Below, in pieces: positions 25,758 through 38,123 of a DNA stretch of 64,000 nt. The stretch's first letter is position 1, and every line of letters starts with the position of its first letter. The stretch covers positions 5,917,340 to 5,981,339 of the forward strand of contig CM076660.1 in NCBI GenBank assembly GCA_038496675.1, in the 5' to 3' direction. The position numbers were made by a program, and so were the translations under genes. Origin of the DNA: Rachycentron canadum (lineage: Eukaryota > Chordata > Actinopteri > Carangiformes > Rachycentridae). The notes beneath the pieces were generated by a model. The model made no database searches and had not been told where the DNA came from. It saw only the letters and a program-made list of their open reading frames with translations.

Positions 25758-26878
25758 GTGAGTAAAACTAATCTGTAACCTCTCTCCTGCGACAGGCCCG
25801 GCCCTGTTATAGCCTCCGTTGCGTTTGCTGGACGATTTGTTATAAAGTCATGAACATGATAAAAGGATGTGATGCTCACTGACAGCGAAACTGTTACCAA
25901 AAAAAAAAAAAAAAAAAAAAAGTCAAGTCAAAGATGCCTTGTTTGTCAGGAAAAAGCACAGATTTATTTATTTTTTTTTTTTTAAAGTTTGAGTATGTTT
26001 TCGGAGTCTCTTGCGTGAATTTTAATGTGCAGCATAACGATATCGCACCGAGTTGGATGCGTTTCAGTGCAATCACACTTGATTGCAGTTGGTTTGCCTG
26101 TTAAATCTACGGCTTCCCGGCACCAAAATAAACTCCAGCAAACGGTCGAGACGCACATTTTAGAATAACGTTTGATATGTGAATTGTTAGTTAGATGGAT
26201 GGTATCTGTGCCGAGTTCACCACTAGGCTCTGATAAGTCATGTCAGGTGTAATTCAAGTTATGAGAGGCTTTTTCCTTTGCTGTGAAGAAGGAACCGTTA
26301 AATAGTGACATTTTGTCAATGACATTTCGTGTGATGCCCTGAAGAACAACACCGAGGGCTGGGTGTTTTATTTATGGAGCAAATGTCATGCTGCTGTTTT
26401 AGTAGTTGAAAGAGAAAGTGGGTTCAGCAACAGAGAGATGCCACATGTAGTTCCTACCTCTGAGCTGCTATTTGACAGGTCAAACAAAAACTACAAAATC
26501 AATCAAGTAATAAAGTTGAGTCTTTCTTTCTCTATATATATGCAAGTTGTATTTTGACCTGAAAATTAAGGCATTTTACTAAAATGTGTTTAAAGCAGTC
26601 GCTGAAAAATGTGATCTTATTTTTGATAATATTTTTGCTATGTGTGATGTTGATGTTTAGAAATTGTGTGGTGTGTTTTCTTACTCAGAAAACACAAATC
26701 TGTAGCTATGAAACAATGGGAAAACATTACATTTGAAACAGATTGTTCCTGATGACTTTATATATTTAATAAGATGCTATCAGTGACTGTACATGCACTT
26801 TATTTAGTTTCAAACCAATTACCTTGTTTATATAAAATACTGCATTTTTAATGTATGTGTACTTGTGTTTCCCCTCAG
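25758..26878 (+). other. fhdc intron 1
   Basis: Intron between the inferred 5' UTR exon and the first coding exon. It carries an A run (25,900-25,920) and AT-rich sequence, ending in GTGTTTCCCCTCAG. No coding content seen. Confidence 0.5.
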
Positions 26879-26937
26879 ATCTGAGTGACCATCAGTGGGA
26901 TATTTCCATCCATTGTCTTTGGGTTAGAGAGATACCG

Positions 26938-29900
26938 ATGGAGGGAGTGCTGATTTTAAAATCTGCATCTCTCCCAAACTGTTCCTCTCAAGACTCGTCT
27001 CCTCCTTCACCACCGGATGCTCAGGAAGAGTCAGATCTCCAAGCATCCTCTGCTGTGCCTCCCCCCGCGTGTGTTGTTGCTGCACCACCACCACCACCAC
27101 CACCACCTCCTCCTCCCCCTCCTCCTCTTCCCGCTCCCCCTCCTCCACCCCCACTACCTCATAGTACCTCTCCTTTTGGCTCTCGTAATGTCCAGAGACG
27201 ATCCATGAAAAAGCTGAACTGGGACACCATTCCCAGCCAGCGCGTCCTGGGTAAACTGAATGTTTGGACGTCTAAGCGGCCTCAGAGGGACCTGGTGCTG
27301 GACATTCGGAGCATGGAGGAGCTGTTCAGTCATGTAGACAAACGGGCATCGCTACGCAATTCAAGGGTCATGGGTCTGAATAAGTCTGATGGCATGGACC
27401 TCTTTCTGCAGGAGCCTCAGGTAAAGATCTCGGCCTGCACTTGAGTCACATTTGAAACCTTGTTGGATACAACAGTGGTTGATTTCCAGAAAGTGATGTT
27501 GACCATCCTCAATTTTTTTATGGCCGAGTAAAATAAAGCAAAACCCATGTGCTGGGGAAGTAATGAACACAAAAAATAGGAAGCTCCACACCTATTATAT
27601 TATCAGTGAGGAACTGAGAGTGTTTTTGCTTCTCCAAATATTATGTGAATTATACTGTGAATGTGCCTTATCTGAATATGGCCATACAGAGGCATCTTTC
27701 TCTCGTGATACCTTTTTGTTCCCTTTCTTTTCAGGTCACAATCCTTGACTCTAAAAAGAGCATGAATATTGGAATCTTCTTGAGGCATTTCAAGAGGTAA
27801 GGTGATGGCCGAAGAAAAGTCTAACAGGGAGAATGATATTTAACCATTAAAAGCAACGAGCATAGTCAAGTGAAAGACCACCTTAGAGCAACGTATGAGA
27901 AAATGGACTCCAGTTGGAGGAACTACACTAGGCAGCTTTCAGAAGAAGATTCTTTCATATTGCATATGAACCACTTCGATTGTGCTAATCATTTCCCAGC
28001 TCACAGGCTCTTTATCTCAGTTGGCCATATTCAAATACATGGAAATATACTCTTTTTAAACATCACTTGAGTGCAGTAGCAACATATGGAACAACATTGG
28101 CTTTAATAGTTATGACATATTTTATAAATACTTAAATGACTGGAAGACATGGTGCTGACGTAGTTAGTGAGGCAGTGTAGCAATAATTGAAAGGGAAGAT
28201 GCGCCTATGTAGCCACTTTGGATTACCACTGTTCTCATTAAGTTTAGTTTCCTCAGCTATGTCTGTAGTTCCTTCTATGCAGCTGAGTCAGTTGTGTCCA
28301 AATGAAGTTTTTGGTGTAGCAACAGGAATGAAATTACTTGTTGGGCCCTTACTTACCCACTAACATAGCCAATTGTGCTCATTGGGGCTTTCGAGGGAAT
28401 GATGGGCAAATGTTTTATATTTTCCCCTCGTCCCTACAGTTTGGTTTCTTAAATTAAAGCTGGATCATTTAAAGGTGGAGGGTGAGATACTAAATTCTGA
28501 CAAGAGTTTACTACTTCAAGTCATGTTTAGATCCCTTGATAGAGACCTGATACCTTAGAATAAGAGAATAATAACTGTAAATAAAGTTTTTTTAAGCCCA
28601 AAAGACAGACACAATAGTTGAAAATACTATCTTCAACCCTGAGTAATGATTGCAGTCCTTGTTACAGGCTGCTTTCAGCTGCATCATCCTTCATGTGATA
28701 GATTGGTCTCCAGGGTGCAGCCTGGGAGGCCAAAACATAAAGCACAGAACACTTTTGCACTTCCTAAAAGTGTATCAATATTTTGATAAACTCCTCTCCT
28801 AAAAGAAAGAGATTCTAGCAAGTAAATCAAAAAACTGTAAAAGGAGGGGAGAGAAAAAATTTGATTTTGAAAAGTTCGGGTCTTGTGGACACCCAAATTC
28901 TAATACTTTAATGTGCAGTTACCTAAAATTGTGTAAAAGTGTAAACATTTTAGGTCGTTGTTAGATACCGGGGTACTATATACCATAGCTGTGTCTGAAA
29001 CTTATCAAGATGATGTCACTTTCAGTCCAGAGTTTACTCAGCTGTCACTTTGAATATCAAATGCCATGAATGTGTGTCAGCCGCAATAATGTCTGCCTTA
29101 GAAACTTAGCCAAATTCAAATTGCGTCAGTTTCTGTGAGATATTGACGAAACTGCACAAATATTTACAAAAGTAGGCTGGACATTGTAAATGTATAAATC
29201 AATATGACTATATCAACATGCACTTCATGGAGTAGACCACATACAGCCTTTGGGCACCTTGCTGCACAGATGCACATGTTGAAATCTGCATAACAACAAC
29301 TGGAAATATGATAAATATGACTAAATCAACATTGCTCTTTAATGACCTCTGCTGTACGCTTGGCCATTGTCTGTCTTCAGGGGATTGAGCAGCCACCTCT
29401 CTGGTCTAGTATGGGTGCAATGTAAAACTGTCTGCAATGCAAAAGCAACTTAAAATGTAAGATATAAAACAGGGCACATTGCCCACTGGGATGGATAATA
29501 TAGGCCAGTGGTAGTTTTGAAGGTAGGAAAACAACCACTATGATTTACCAGGGAGTATGATGTTTGATAGATGATGGTGATTGTGATGGGATTGTGGCAC
29601 ATGTTCATTATTGTCGTCTTTTGTCTCCATCTGCAGGCCAGTGACAGAACTGGTGCAGGACATTCGTCAGGGGAACTGGCTCAGGTTTGGGACAGGCAAA
29701 CTGAAAGAGCTCTGTAAATTGCTACCTGAAGAAAGTGAGGTAACCACATCTCATCTTTCCACTTTGGTTTTGGAATGAGAACTATCATAAAACCTTGTTA
29801 TATTTAGATGCATTTTTCTCTATTTGAAAGAAAAAACATATTGAGGAAACAATAACTTGTAATGTTATCATCATCATGTTGCATCAAATTCCTGTTAATG

Positions 29901-32899
29901 CACAGGTGAAGCAGCTGCTGTCGTTCAGTGGGAACCTCTCTGTGTTACCTGAGGCTGACCAGTTCATGGTGCAGCTGGTCAAAGTGCCGGGGTGAGTCTG
30001 CAGTTTTTCCTTTTTTTTTATTATTTTACAAAAACATTTATGAAATATTAGATTTCATTTTAGTTAGATGTGTGTACAGCCATGTTAGCAAACTAAAATG
30101 TGTAAAGCTCTTACACATATTCTCATACTCACTTGTTTTCATGGTCGGTGATAACCATTAGCAATATCTTGCATAAAGTATGCAGTATTATTTCTGTAAT
30201 GCTACCGCTTTTGTGCAGCAGACTTCACATGCAGGGCGTCAAAATATGTGTGGTTCACCAAAGAAAACTCCTCTTATTTTTGGTGGTTTGTTGTTCACAG
30301 AAAGAGAATATTGCCTTATTCAAACCTCTCTAGGCTTAATAATGGGGGATAAAACTTCTAACATGACAGCAGCTGATGCAGTAAATAGTGGTTTTGTCGA
30401 TGTCGTCTTTCCTTTAGCTACGAGGAATGCCTGAAAACAATGGTGCTGAGGGAGGAATTCTTTCCTCTTATGGAGGAGGTGAAGAACTCTGTTGGTGTCA
30501 TGACCAAAGCAGCAAATGGTAACATTTCACACACTTCCACCAAAGCTGCTAACAATCCTGACTTGGCCTGATTTACACCATCCAGGTCCCATTTGATGTT
30601 TATATTAAGGTTCTTTGTCTCCATCTCTTTTTCCTTTCTCTTCTTAGAGCTGTTGGACTGTGATGACCTCCACTCAGTCATTCGGCTGGTATTGAAAGCT
30701 GGGAATTATATGAACGCTGTTGGTATTTTTTCTGTCACAATCATGTTTCCATAACCCACAATAATGTATGATATTTTGTGCTTCTATTTATTATACTGAT
30801 GAATGGACAATTGAATTCGATTTTGACTCAGGGTGGATACAGTGCCAATGCCATTGGCTTCAGGATGACATCTCTGCTCAAGTTGGCAGACACCAAGGCC
30901 AACAAGCCTGGCATGAATCTCATGCACTATGTTGCTAAGGTGAGGGGGAGCTCTGGGATGCCCAGATGCTCATGGAAGAAAATATTTGAAGTCATGATGC
31001 CGTCGTGCTATATCTCTGAGAGTAATTGACTCTGTCTCTCCCTTCTTTATCATCCACCCACAGCAAGCAGAGGACATTGATAGTGAGTTGCTGACTTTTT
31101 CCAGCCAGCTTGAACACATCGGGATGGCATCAAGGTGCCTATCTTTATTTTACAGTCTGCTTGGTGATTTAACTCAACACATGTTGCTCACTAATGGTAA
31201 AATCAGTAATCGTTTGTGTATCCAAACCTGAATTTGATTGGTTTAACCTATCATTTATTTTGTGCTCTTTTGAATGCATCACATCAATATGTCTACATGT
31301 TATGATACCACAGAATTTGTAAAGAGGAGGTGATCGCAGACTTTGAGAGAGAAGTGAAGAAGATCAAGGAAGTGAAATTGTACAGCAGCAGACAGCCTGG
31401 CCTCTTGCAACAGATGGAAACATTCCTCATGGTAAAGTTTCCCCTTCATGGTTGGTGTTAATGGTGCAAGAGCGCACCTCGAATCCCTCGTCTTTATACC
31501 CTTTTTATGTTTTAAATTCTCAGAGGGCTGATGCCAAGCTGGCCGACGTGGAATCCTCCCTCCAGGAGCTAAATTCCCTGATCAATGCTGTTGCTGAGTA
31601 CTTCTGTGAAGACCCAGCTACCTTCAAAATGGAGGAATGTTGTTCCATCTTTAATTCATTTTGCAAGCGGTTTGATACAGCTGTACAGGTACGAATAGAA
31701 AGAATTTACCAATAATACATGGTTTGGACAGATACCCATGAAAGCAATTATGAGCTTTCCTAAATGTTAAAGGAATTTTTGATGGTTCATTGTAAAGAAC
31801 CTTGAATTACACCAAGCTCTGTCCTCCTGGCCTGTAGGAGAACAGAGAGCGGGAGGCTGCAGAGCAGAGGCGCAAACGGAAGGAGAGCATGCGTATTGCA
31901 TCCAAACGACGCTCCACGATGTCTGGCCCAGCACCTGAGCCTGATCGGGACTCAGCCAGCTTGGAGTCAGCCTTGCACAGCTTTCTGTCCACTGCTCCAG
32001 AGGGATTAGCCAGATGTCGGAGGAGCATGCTGCCCCCCCTCGAAGGATCCCCCACTGACCGCTGTCCTCAGACTGTGCCATCAGCAGAGAAAACTGAGGC
32101 TACACCCGCCACTAAACAGGGGAGGCCTGAGAAGAAACAACCCAAACTGCAGAAAGAGCAAGTAGCAACACCGGAAAACAAGAAGGAAGCTGAGAAGATG
32201 CGTGAGATAACTCGGAAGGTGCTTCGCTATCAAAACAGCAAAAGTAGCCTCGATGGGGACCGAATTTCAGTCACTCCTCGACGTTCAGAGAGAGCGCAAG
32301 ACTCTCCAGCTACTCCAAGTACCCCTCGGCCCAGAACCAGAGACTTCTTCTTTGCCAACAATGGGGATGTGGGCTCCCCGTGGACAATCCTGAGCCCCTT
32401 TACTTGTTCCCAAAGAAACAACCCTAAGTTAAACAGACAGGCACACCAACAAAGACTATCCTCGAAGTCTGGTGGAGATGACCTCGATGATGGAGTCTGG
32501 GAGACTGATGAAGGCAATCATCTTCCCAGTGGGGTGAGTTTAACATCTCCATCTGTGGGCTCTGCCTCCCTTCCTGAGTGTCCCCATCAGAGAGCTGTTT
32601 CGCAGGGTCCAATCCTCAGGTCTGTCTCCATGGACGAAACAAGGCAATCTCCGCCCCCTGGTTTCCGCCTGGGGGACTTGTTCCAGAGAAGCATGTCTCA
32701 AAGGTCATACTCCTCCGGCTCAAGGACAGAAAATTTAAGAGAAGTTGCAGGAGTTTTTCCATTGCATCGCAGTAAGGCCAGGAATCGTGTGGAGGGCCAC
32801 GTGAGCAGCTCTGGGTTTATATCCTTCTTCAGACGCATTGGAGGCAGAAGTAAGCCTGGTGATGTGGAAGAACAAAACTTCAAAGGATCTAATACTTGA
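26938..32899 (+). CDS. fhdc1-like: FH2-domain formin, FHDC1-like
   Basis: FHDC formins assemble actin through a dimeric FH2 domain. Human FHDC1 also binds microtubules and affects Golgi ribbons and cilia. Coding exons: 26938-27420, 27735-27796, 29637-29739, 29906-29991, 30418-30518, 30648-30718, 30832-30939, 31064-31134, 31314-31431, 31524-31688 and 31838-32899. Phases agree throughout, giving 809 residues. FH1 polyproline is at about 41-74. FH2 spans about 86-456 and shows MKKLNWDTIP, ILDSKKSMNIGIFLRHFK, AGNYMNAGGYSANAIGF and LADTKANKPGMNLMHYVA. As in FHDC1, FH1-FH2 sits at the N-terminus with no GTPase-binding or DID region. The tail (457-809) is one exon, basic and Ser/Pro-rich, and about 330 residues shorter than human FHDC1. 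The start is the first ATG in the exon in frame with FH1. Its position between arfip2 and trim3 suggests an ohnologue of FHDC1. Confidence 0.9.
27083..27156 (+). repeat. Triplet-repeat polyproline tract (FH1)
   Basis: A CCA/CCT trinucleotide-like tract encodes a run of fourteen prolines, then LPA and a second proline run. FH1 prolines recruit profilin-actin in formins. Pure CCA units (27,083-27,108) make this a likely site of length variation. Confidence 0.85.
27797..29636 (+). other. fhdc intron (largest)
   Basis: 1.84-kb intron inside the FH2 coding region, AT-rich with short spurious frames only. The acceptor at its end is TTTTGTCTCCATCTGCAG. Confidence 0.7.
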
Positions 32900-33118
32900 T
32901 TAAATTTTTATTTAGAGAGAGAAACCAAGCTTTGTCATGTTTTTGTGCTTTAGATTGTTACAACTTGTTTGTCTTTTTTTCCCCCGTCATGGTTTTACCC
33001 TTCAGTGGAACCAAGGCAACCAAGGACTTGCTTTGAACTGTGAAGACTTTGATTTTTGAAAGTCAAACCACGTTCAAAAATCCTAACATCTTTCTTTCTC
33101 TTTTGTCTTTTTGTGCAC

Positions 33119-33124
33119 AATAAA
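33119..33124 (+). terminator. fhdc polyadenylation signal
   Basis: AATAAA 220 bases after the fhdc stop codon, followed by GGGTGACGTT and a T-rich stretch typical of a downstream GU/U element. Confidence 0.65.
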
Positions 33125-35449
33125 GGGTGACGTTCTACCTTTTTTTTTTTAATATAGTTGTATATTATACATGCACTGAGCGTAACATTTTCGTGTTGTC
33201 TACTGCTTTTCAGGTTGAAATGTCTCCTCATTAACCCTTGTCATGAAAACGTTGAAGCTTGACTGGTGCTAATGTCTCCTTAGTGACGCCAGCTCAGTTT
33301 CCAGTACTTGCCTTTCACTTCATCTATTATTTCTTCTCTTTGTCAGTCTGGCTATAAGGCAGTTGTTTAAGTAGCAGCGACATTAGACTTTTACCTTTGA
33401 ACTATAAGTACATTGAGACAATCACAAAGACAAACCAACCACATTAGGAATTCAGAGGATTCATTTAAATTTCAAACTTGTAGCTAATTCCTTCAATAAG
33501 TGACAAGAAACTTTAATGTGAATAGGACACATTGTTGTTGATGAACCCAGACTGGGTATTTTTCCTCCCACCCCCCTTTGGCCTCCAGATGATCTGTCCA
33601 CCACCGCTGTGCCACCCTGGTGTCTCTGCTCGGCAGTAAGTGAGATTTTGGACAGAAAGAGACATTCAGTTGAGTCACTTGGGCAACAGGATTTGTTTAC
33701 ACCCATTTCATTTGAGCTCTCTCAGTGTAATAATACTCTCTGGAACAATCTGCTCAATACAGGCTCCTTTCTGACTGCTCTGTTGTCCTCCTACATCTAT
33801 CCCTCCCACTGGCGCACACTCAATGGGGACATTTGCAGTCGCCTGGCATTTCAAATCAGGGGGCATGATGAATAGAATGAAAGGGGGAATTTGGGAAATA
33901 TATGGGCAGTTTTCTTAGAAAGTAGGATACTGTCTGACAATGAAAACTAAGCCTTTTAGCCATAAATATGCAACCTCTCCTTCATGGTTGCTCACAGCAA
34001 GGCCTCGCACACAACAGTCTGGTACTTAGAGCGGTCACTGACCTGTTTGATGTCAAATGAGAGCTCCAGAGTACAATCAGGGCATTGTTATAGTATGTTG
34101 AGTACTGCTGAGGACCATCTCATGTGAGTCATCTCCTGAGGACATGAGGTGACCTGCCATCCTCGCCAAGTTGCACTCTCACCGGGGCTATCCCTCATCA
34201 GCCGTGTGCTCAGAGTACATGTCTGTGTGTGGCTGTGTGTGTCCCAGTGAAAGATGAGAAACGGACATGAATAGATTAGAGAAAAGAGGTGGAGGGGAAA
34301 CTTGGACCAAGTGAGAGAGAGAGAGGGAGACTTGCAAGTTGTATTGTGAGGGAGCATTTAAGCAGAGAGGAGCATGTGAGAGGATAGAGGAGGCCAGTAT
34401 CTTAAAGAGACAGAGAAAACACAAAAGGCGACTGATTGTACAGGACCTACAGATGAAAAGGAGCACAGCAAAGCCTGCACAGTGACAGTCCTGGACATTT
34501 TTTATGCGGGAACTTGCAGCTGGACCAAGAAGGTAGATGAATGATGAATTAATCAAACAAGAATATATGATAACAGTTCAGCTATGACTCGCCCTAAGTA
34601 ATATGTTTTAATATGTGCTTTTCCATGTACTTTTAAATTGAAAGCCCAAGGCATTAAGCGCTAAAGCAAACTGTCTATGAGGAAAAAGTCTTGTTTAAGC
34701 AAAGTCCTGCTGACATTACATTCTCTCCTCTTTAGTAACGTGACAGAGGATCACATTGTGTGGTTGCTTGTGCTGCAAACTTAATCTACCATAACAGCTT
34801 TGGGTATCAGACTGTTTACAAGTGTGTTGTAATCAGATTTGAGGTTGGAAAGGAGAACCATGAAGAATCCACTCGTGATGCACTATAGATATGTTTCCAG
34901 AATTGCACATGAAATCAATGCAGACTCCTGGTGGTGTGAACCTGTGACCGAAGATCACTTTTTTACACCTTATTTGTAGCCATGGAGAAAAATAAGCGCG
35001 CAATATATTTAACTGATTTTTTTTTTTTTTAATTGAATGTGATTCCTCAACATCCGTGTGAGGTGTTGCTTCTGTCATGTGTGTTTTCAATTTTTACTGC
35101 ACTATTGACTTAAACCTTTGCGAATGAATAGGTCCCGGTTAAGCACTGAGACATCACATGCATGGTACCTATAATGAATTATTCAATTTATAGGAATTAT
35201 ATTAGAGATTAACATGATTAGTTTTGGGATTAAGGAAATGGGGAAAAAATTGATGCAATAATTTACACAAGTAGGTTTATACATTTAAAAGTAAAAATAT
35301 TCAAGGCTCAATATAGATACTTTCAATTTCTCCAGGGAAAGTAACTGCATAAGGTGCAACCTTTGGGGATATTTGATATTCCCACTCCCCAGAAGAAATG
35401 TGTTGTTCATAAACATTTTCCCAGTTTGTAGTTTAAATATCCAAAGAAT
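33125..35449. other. Intergenic region fhdc to tRNA-Trp
   Basis: No supported gene. It contains a GA-rich patch (34,310-34,330) and T runs. The minus-strand frames here have no recognisable domain. Confidence 0.5.
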
Positions 35450-35521
35450 TGACCCCGACGTGATTTGAACACGCAACCTTCTGATCTGGAGTCAGACGCG
35501 CTACCGTTGCGCCACGAGGTC
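35450..35521 (-). tRNA. tRNA-Trp (anticodon CCA)
   Basis: Read on the minus strand, the 72 bases fold as a complete cloverleaf: acceptor GACCTCG/CGGGGTC, D stem GCGC/GCGC, anticodon stem TCTGA/TCAGA around loop CTCCAGA, T stem GCGTG/CACGT around loop TTCAAAT, and discriminator A. The CCA anticodon reads UGG (Trp). There is no intron. The A box (TGGCGCAACGG) and B box (region ending GTTCAAATC) are intact, so it looks functional. It has no run of four or more T residues until about 150 bases downstream; TTCTTT directly after the gene may act as a weak terminator. Confidence 0.96.
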
Positions 35522-35851
35522 CTGCGATGTCCAGGGGAGAACAGTTAAATCATGAACCTATATCGAGGGGTATTTCTGTCCTGATGTGTTTTTTTCCGTT
35601 GTGTGTGCAAACCGTTGGACGTGTCCGTCGCGAACTTGAACGCACGCCGACCCTTCCCTAAAAGCCAAAGCTGTTGTGTTCCCAGCTGTGGCTTTTACGC
35701 GCGGCTTCATCATTTAATGTCCACACAGAAGAAGAGGAGAAGGAGGAGATCACAGTGCCGCCTCGTCGGCTCAGTCGAAATGACCCTATAATTAATCCCA
35801 TCAAGTAAAAAAAAAAAAAAAAAACGCTAAGGTGGTTCTATCCTCAGTCAC

Positions 35852-35865
35852 GCACTAGATGGCGC
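35852..35865 (+). promoter_or_regulatory. CTCF-like binding motif
   Basis: GCACTAGATGGCGC matches CCASYAGRKGGCRS at 13 of 14 positions. It lies 330 bases from the tRNA-Trp gene, between fhdc and trim3, where an insulator would be plausible. Confidence 0.45.
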
Positions 35866-37880
35866 GATTCAACTAAGGTTGGTTGTTTGGTTTCTGATCC
35901 AGTCGAAAGCATCTGTCCGTTTTTCAAACCTCAGAGCCAGAGCTCAGACCCTAAGAGCCACGAAGGCCCCTAACAAAACAATTGGTCCTCTAAAGGATGT
36001 AATTTGTAAGTCATGGCCCCTTTACACAATTCAAGAAGAACTGACTGTAGCAAAATGAAAATGTGTGTGAATACATGTGCTAAATTTGCTTGTAGTTCAG
36101 TTGATGTATGTTTTAACAGGTCTGTGTGTTAACTCCAGCTGTTCTCTGCTTAGGAAAGAAGAGGAGCATCTGGAGAATCTAGGGCACTTTACCTGGTAAC
36201 CTTCATTAGTGACCAGCAAAATGGATTGGTGAGTGCACACAGCCGGTGGACGGATCTGTGCTTTTTGTTTGCACACATTTTGCATCGTCTGTTGTTCCAT
36301 AACAGCAATATTATACCTACTATAACTGCGACCGTATTCTGTAGTTCTCTCACAATTACAGGGTATGTTGTTATTAAGGTTACATAAAGCACAGTCAATA
36401 TATTCATCAGTCACTTTAAACTAGGAGCTATAGCTGATCTGATGAAGATACATGGTGTCCTGGGTGTAAACGTGGGAGCTGGAGCAGCTCGTGGCTCATT
36501 GATTGTCCCGATAGGTGAATATGAACGCTGCCTCTATCAGTCCAGTTGTTTTTATGTCACTGCTTCTATCACACCAAGGCCAGATTTCCTCTCTCTATTC
36601 AATATTCAGCAGATATTCATGGTATCTGGACAGTGAGGTGAAAGCATGGCCCCCAGTCTGATTGCTAACATGTGTGCCTGTCTGTCTGCATTTGTTTTGT
36701 TGTTGGACAACACAAGCAAGACTCAGATTTTACACGTCACTGTTCCTCTTCTCACTGTCAGGACACAGAAGAAGAATTTCATCCAGCCTCCCCCACACAC
36801 CTCGCTGCTGCAGCAGCCAAAGCTCCAGTGCTGCTTGATTCTCAGACAAACTAATACCCAACTGACCACATTCACAAGGGTTTAGCCCAATTTCAAAATC
36901 CATCTAAGACACAATCTACCAGTTAGATGAAAGTTTGCTCCCATAAGTAGCAGAGCTAATGAAAGAGATTTGTGTGGAAAGATTTTGGGACACAAAGCCA
37001 ACTACAGCGTCACTGTAGTTGACCAGTGGGATGGGATTAAAACTTTTTTTAACAGTCCTCTTTACTGTACTCTGTCTCTAAATGTCTATAGTTGAAGTAC
37101 AACATCATTTGTCTGTATACATTTCTGCTTAGCTTAGTAAATATTACACTAATTCTCTACCTTCAAGAAGTCCACCTATACACACATCCTTAAAACAACT
37201 AAACACTCTTAACATATACTGTATATGGTTTTATTATCATGTCAGTACAATAGACCTTGTTTATACAGGGGATAACTTTATCATTTAATCAATGCGATGG
37301 CATATTTCAAATCCTGGTCCTGGAGTTAAATAGATTCCTGCACTCTAACAGATTCATCATCTGATAGTAATGTCTGCCTGGAAGTTAGGAGGTTGTAAAG
37401 TGGTCAATAAGACCACCATTAAAGCACAGAGCTATTGATGAAACCACCGTCTGTTTACATCACCTTTTCTGCTCCAGCTGTCGCATTATAATATTATTTA
37501 CGTAATCTGCATTCAAATGCATGACCATGCTTCACTCCATGGGCTGATTTGTCTGTGCACCAATGGTGAAATGTCCCCTTAATAAAGTAGAGTTTTTTTC
37601 ACCTCCTCCACCTTCACCTGTCATATCACCTGTAGATACAGGTGTTAAAATATGTAAGCTGATGATATGTGGTCATTGATCTTCATGCAGTATTTCCCAT
37701 ACGGGTTCTTGAAAATGCAGGTAATAAATAGATCTTTTTCTCTCCTGTCAAAAAGCAGTTAGTCTGTGTGCTGAGTCAAAAGCTTGTCTATACCTGGAGG
37801 GTTTTCTAGACCTGCACAGAGACCAGCTTTTATGATTTGCAGGTCAGGGATGAGAAGCTAACTGGACTGTTTCAGAAAGC

Positions 37881-37907
37881 GAGAGAGAGAGAGAGAGAGA
37901 GAGAGAG
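37881..37907. repeat. (GA)n microsatellite
   Basis: About 13 GA units followed by imperfect GA-rich sequence to about 37,925. Confidence 0.9.
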
Positions 37908-38091
37908 CGGGAGAGAGGGAGAGAGCAAGCAGCCATCTGTGTGTTCTGCTGCACTGGATGCAGTCTCCATGGCAACATGGTGCTCCCGCAGCAAAATCCT
38001 GGGAAGATGGTTTGGTCCCCACCCCCACGCGCATGCACACAAGTGCTCCACAGACACTTGAGAGGGGGACAGTGCTCATGCCTCTGCTGTC

Positions 38092-38122
<31 letters not shown>
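38092..38122. repeat. (CA)n microsatellite
   Basis: About 15 CA units with one AA interruption near the middle. Confidence 0.9.

Positions 38123-38123
<1 letters not shown>

Noticed and set aside
26924..27154. Minus-strand Glu/Val-rich frame
   Set aside because: Antisense shadow of the polyproline-coding FH1 repeat.
31889..32899. A 336-codon single-exon gene
   Set aside because: It is the in-frame tail exon of the fhdc formin, entered through an acceptor at 31,837 with matching phase; the ATG is internal.
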